NCBI RefSeq assembly: GCF_029891575.1
Contig: NZ_JARZHF010000005.1
Location: 310,001 to 374,000 of the forward strand
Length of the DNA stretch: 64,000 nucleotides
Origin: Salipaludibacillus daqingensis
GTDB lineage: Bacteria; Bacillota; Bacilli; Bacillales; Salisediminibacteriaceae
Reading direction: 5' to 3'
Shown here: in pieces, positions 61,788 to 64,000 of the stretch
How positions within the stretch are numbered: the stretch's first letter is position 1
Layout of the letters: every line of letters begins with the position of its first letter
Notes under the pieces: model-generated
What the model was told of the DNA's origin: nothing
Seen by the model: the letters and a program-made list of their open reading frames with translations, nothing else
Databases searched by the model: none
Program-made: the position numbers and the translations under genes

Positions 61788-61841
61788 GGAATCTCTCCTT
61801 TTATGTGATAATTCTCGTTCGTTGTCCAACTAATATCATTT

Positions 61842-63611
61842 TTAACATGTGTATCGCTGTTTCTCATTTAATTGAGCGGCGATTTCTCTGTTGCGCAGCA
61901 CGACGTCTTCGGCGCAATATGCGCCTAATTCAGCAGAAATCATCTTCGTTACTTCTGTTAATTGCGTTCCTGACAAAATGCCTGAAGCTAGTTTTCTTGC
62001 AACCATTTCCACATCTAACATCGACTCACTAACGAGTGAAATAGCCAAATTTTCTTTCATTTTTTCTTTCTCCAACCCATTTGTTGTAACCGCTTTCAAC
62101 GAGCGAAGCACGGAAGATTCTGTTGCGTAAAGCTGAATCGCCAATTCTGATAGTTTCATGAGTGTTTCTTGGGAATCTTCCAGTTTTTCACCTAACGTTT
62201 CATAGGCAACTCCCGCTAAGATGAGAAACACACGACGAATCGATGCTACAGCTTGAATCTCTTCGGCAAGCACCCCCTCTGTCTTTTTAGCTATTTCCTT
62301 TCTTGCGTTAGCGATGATGTCTTCCATCGGTATTTCACCTTTTGCTGCTTTTTTAAACAACAACCCAGGAATGAGCAAACGATTAATTTCATTTGATCCT
62401 TCAAAAATACGGTTGATCCGTGAGTCACGATACATCTGCTCAATTCGATATTCACTAATAAAGCCATTTCCACCATGAAGTTGCAGAGATTCATCGACGA
62501 TTTTATCAAGCGTTTCGGAACTATATACTTTGCACACGGCACATTCCATGACATACTCCATCATTCGTTTTCCAATGAGTTTGTGATCATCTGAGTCATA
62601 TAAATCACCTAATGCCTCTTCCAATAACCCTGCTGTTCGATACTGAAGTGATTCCGCCGCATAAATTCTCGATGCCATCTGTGCGATTTTCTCTTTCGTT
62701 GCTCCAAATTCGGCAATCGTCTTTTTAAACTGTTTCCGTTCATTCGTATAAGCAATCGCAAGTTCTAACCCATACTTTGCTGCACCAACGCAGGCAGAAC
62801 CTAGATTAAATCGCCCAAGATTCAGCACGTTTAATGCAATAATGTGTCCACGCCCGATCTCTCCTAATACGTTTTCTACTGGAACGAGACAATCTTCGAA
62901 AATGACAGACCTTGTCGAGGACCCTTTGATGCCCATCTTTTTCTCTTCTGGTCCTAGCGATAGACCAGGAAAATCTTTTTCCACGATAAATGCAGTAAAT
63001 TTCTCTCCATCTACTTTCGCATAAACGATGAATGTATCCGAGAATTGAGCATTCGTAATATAAATTTTCGTTCCGTTAAGCAAATAGTGGTGTCCGTCTG
63101 ACGATAATTCCGCTTTCGTTTTTGCTGATAATGCATCAGACCCCGCCGACGGTTCTGTTAAACAATAAGCGCCAATATATTCACCAGATGCTAATTTCGG
63201 TAAATACTTTTGTTTTTGAGCATCCGTTCCAAAATAAGTGATCGGCAGAGTCGCAATGCACGTATGATTCGAATGGGCAACACCGTAGCTCCCAGTTTTT
63301 CCAACGGCTTCTCCTACAAGTCCTTTACTTATTTTATCAAGGCCAAGTCCTCCATACGCTTCAGGAATACTGTGACCGAGCAACCCTAGATCCCCTGCAT
63401 TCCTGAGAATGGTGACGACTCGATTGAAGTCTTGTTTTTCAATCGCTTCTCGATGGGGTTCTACTTCTTTTTCTACGAATTGACTTGCCGTTCTTGCAAT
63501 CATGTTCTGTTCATCCGTGAAATCTTCTGGTGTGAATATCCGCTCTTCATCCATCGATGTTAATAGAAAACTTCCTCCACTAACGTACTGTTTTGTTTGT
63601 TCTTTCGACAA
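61842..63611 (-). CDS. Acyl-CoA dehydrogenase with C-terminal extension, FadE-like
   Basis: A 589-residue flavoenzyme: the ACAD core (CLTEPSAGSDA, LNGTKIYITNA, FKKTIAEFGATKEKIAQMA, YRDSRINRIFEGSNEINRLL) and a ~200-residue C-terminal helical extension, as in the ~594-residue Bacillus FadE enzymes. It introduces the first double bond in beta-oxidation. The start is TTG at 63611, 8 nt after AAGGAGG; the start MSKEQTKQYVSGGSFLL resembles FadE. The end of the upstream gene overlaps by 32 bp. Confidence 0.9.
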   Translation of the reverse strand: MSKEQTKQYVSGGSFLLTSMDEERIFTPEDFTDEQNMIARTASQFVEKEVEPHREAIEKQDFNRVVTILRNAGDLGLLGHSIPEAYGGLGLDKISKGLVGEAVGKTGSYGVAHSNHTCIATLPITYFGTDAQKQKYLPKLASGEYIGAYCLTEPSAGSDALSAKTKAELSSDGHHYLLNGTKIYITNAQFSDTFIVYAKVDGEKFTAFIVEKDFPGLSLGPEEKKMGIKGSSTRSVIFEDCLVPVENVLGEIGRGHIIALNVLNLGRFNLGSACVGAAKYGLELAIAYTNERKQFKKTIAEFGATKEKIAQMASRIYAAESLQYRTAGLLEEALGDLYDSDDHKLIGKRMMEYVMECAVCKVYSSETLDKIVDESLQLHGGNGFISEYRIEQMYRDSRINRIFEGSNEINRLLIPGLLFKKAAKGEIPMEDIIANARKEIAKKTEGVLAEEIQAVASIRRVFLILAGVAYETLGEKLEDSQETLMKLSELAIQLYATESSVLRSLKAVTTNGLEKEKMKENLAISLVSESMLDVEMVARKLASGILSGTQLTEVTKMISAELGAYCAEDVVLRNREIAAQLNEKQRYTC

Positions 63612-64000
63612 TATCACTACCTCCTTCTTTTCCGATAATCTGCTCTTGGTTAGTCAGGCAAATTCTTTTTTGGTCAACCAATCGTGGAACAACAGACATG
63701 ATATCTCTTTGTGAAACAAAGTCAACTTCTTCGCCAAAACCTAAATCAATAAGCATCTGTCCAACGCGTGACTCTAAAATCACCGACTTAGGCTCACGAT
63801 TTTTATAAAATTCGTGGGCAGCAAACGCACTTTCTGAAAGAATCAAGCGATCATTGCTTTCTCTCATCAAGCTGGCAATAAAGGAACCTGCTCCATAAAA
63901 GTCTTCGATACAAAACTCTCCAGAAGATCCGGAACAAATCAGAACGATCGTGTCATCTTTCTCCCTTTTTATAATCTCATTTGCGACTGCTTTTCCGTTC
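63580..64000 (-). CDS. 2-phosphosulfolactate phosphatase (ComB) family, C-terminal part
   Basis: The last ~140 residues of a protein that continues beyond the window. The minus-strand translation starts NGKAVANEIIKREKDDTIVL and continues ICSGSSGEFCIEDFYGAGSF, which matches the C-terminal motif of ComB-type phosphatases. The remainder (LVDQKRICLTNQEQIIGKEG) is less conserved. In B. subtilis the relative YitC belongs to the sulfolactate route active in sporulation. The stop overlaps the acyl-CoA dehydrogenase start by 32 bp, suggesting coupled translation of unrelated genes. Confidence 0.7.
   Translation of the reverse strand, partial: NGKAVANEIIKREKDDTIVLICSGSSGEFCIEDFYGAGSFIASLMRESNDRLILSESAFAAHEFYKNREPKSVILESRVGQMLIDLGFGEEVDFVSQRDIMSVVPRLVDQKRICLTNQEQIIGKEGGSDIVERTNKTVR

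Overview
The window looks like a chromosomal segment of a low-GC, spore-forming member of the Bacillaceae, probably halo- or alkali-tolerant. The spore-former reading rests on a CwlC-like amidase, an Sda-like checkpoint peptide, a SinI-like anti-repressor, YpjP, DUF4025 and YfhD-like proteins, and a partial phosphosulfolactate phosphatase. Two NhaC-type antiporters and very acidic exported proteins suggest the habitat. I see no tRNA, rRNA, CRISPR array, insertion sequence or phage module.

Layout. 1-5 kb: the end of an aspartase/fumarase-family gene, an ECF sigma/anti-sigma operon (SigM/YhdL type) with a tiny membrane protein, and a DUF4003 plus PstS-like pair. 5-13 kb: a compact Tad/Flp (type IVb) pilus operon on the minus strand with two pilin genes, one GTG-started; both pilin promoters carry paired palindromes. 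13-17 kb: DUF192, a VKOR-like protein and an ABC exporter. 17-21 kb: a cell-surface module of a lipoprotein-type sortase, its likely MPKTG substrate, and an ECF sigma/RskA-type anti-sigma pair whose predicted promoter is shared with the sortase operon. 21-31 kb: amidase, CsbD, a CoA-disulfide reductase-rhodanese-TusA fusion, and cydDC. 31-38 kb: CwlC-like amidase, a c-di-GMP-I riboswitch directly upstream of a SinI-like gene, a large double-kinase hybrid sensor with its response regulator, and YpjP. 38-47 kb: a second two-component system with a candidate binding site shared by two promoters, two NhaC genes, Sda, and an XRE regulator. 47-50 kb: a cytochrome b/molybdopterin oxidoreductase fusion. 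50-58 kb: a sugar-acid (probably gluconate) locus with TRAP transporter, 6-phosphogluconate dehydrogenase, RpiR regulator, gluconokinase and SDR. 58-64 kb: a flavoprotein, fatty-acid degradation genes and a partial ComB.

Threads linking distant loci. (1) A 16-bp ATACC-N6-GGTAT operator of CsoR/CstR type lies on the promoters of the VKOR-like gene, the CoA-disulfide reductase fusion and the half-size flavoprotein, suggesting one sulfur-stress regulon. (2) The ECF-type promoter TGATC-N17-CGTTA precedes both the sigma gene and the MPKTG/sortase operon. (3) A 21-bp element (19/21 identical) precedes the second response regulator and a small membrane-protein gene. (4) Two families of intergenic tandem repeats occur, one with an exact 53-bp period, the other of about 21 bp. 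The riboswitch-SinI arrangement and the pilin promoter boxes are the most promising undescribed regulation here.
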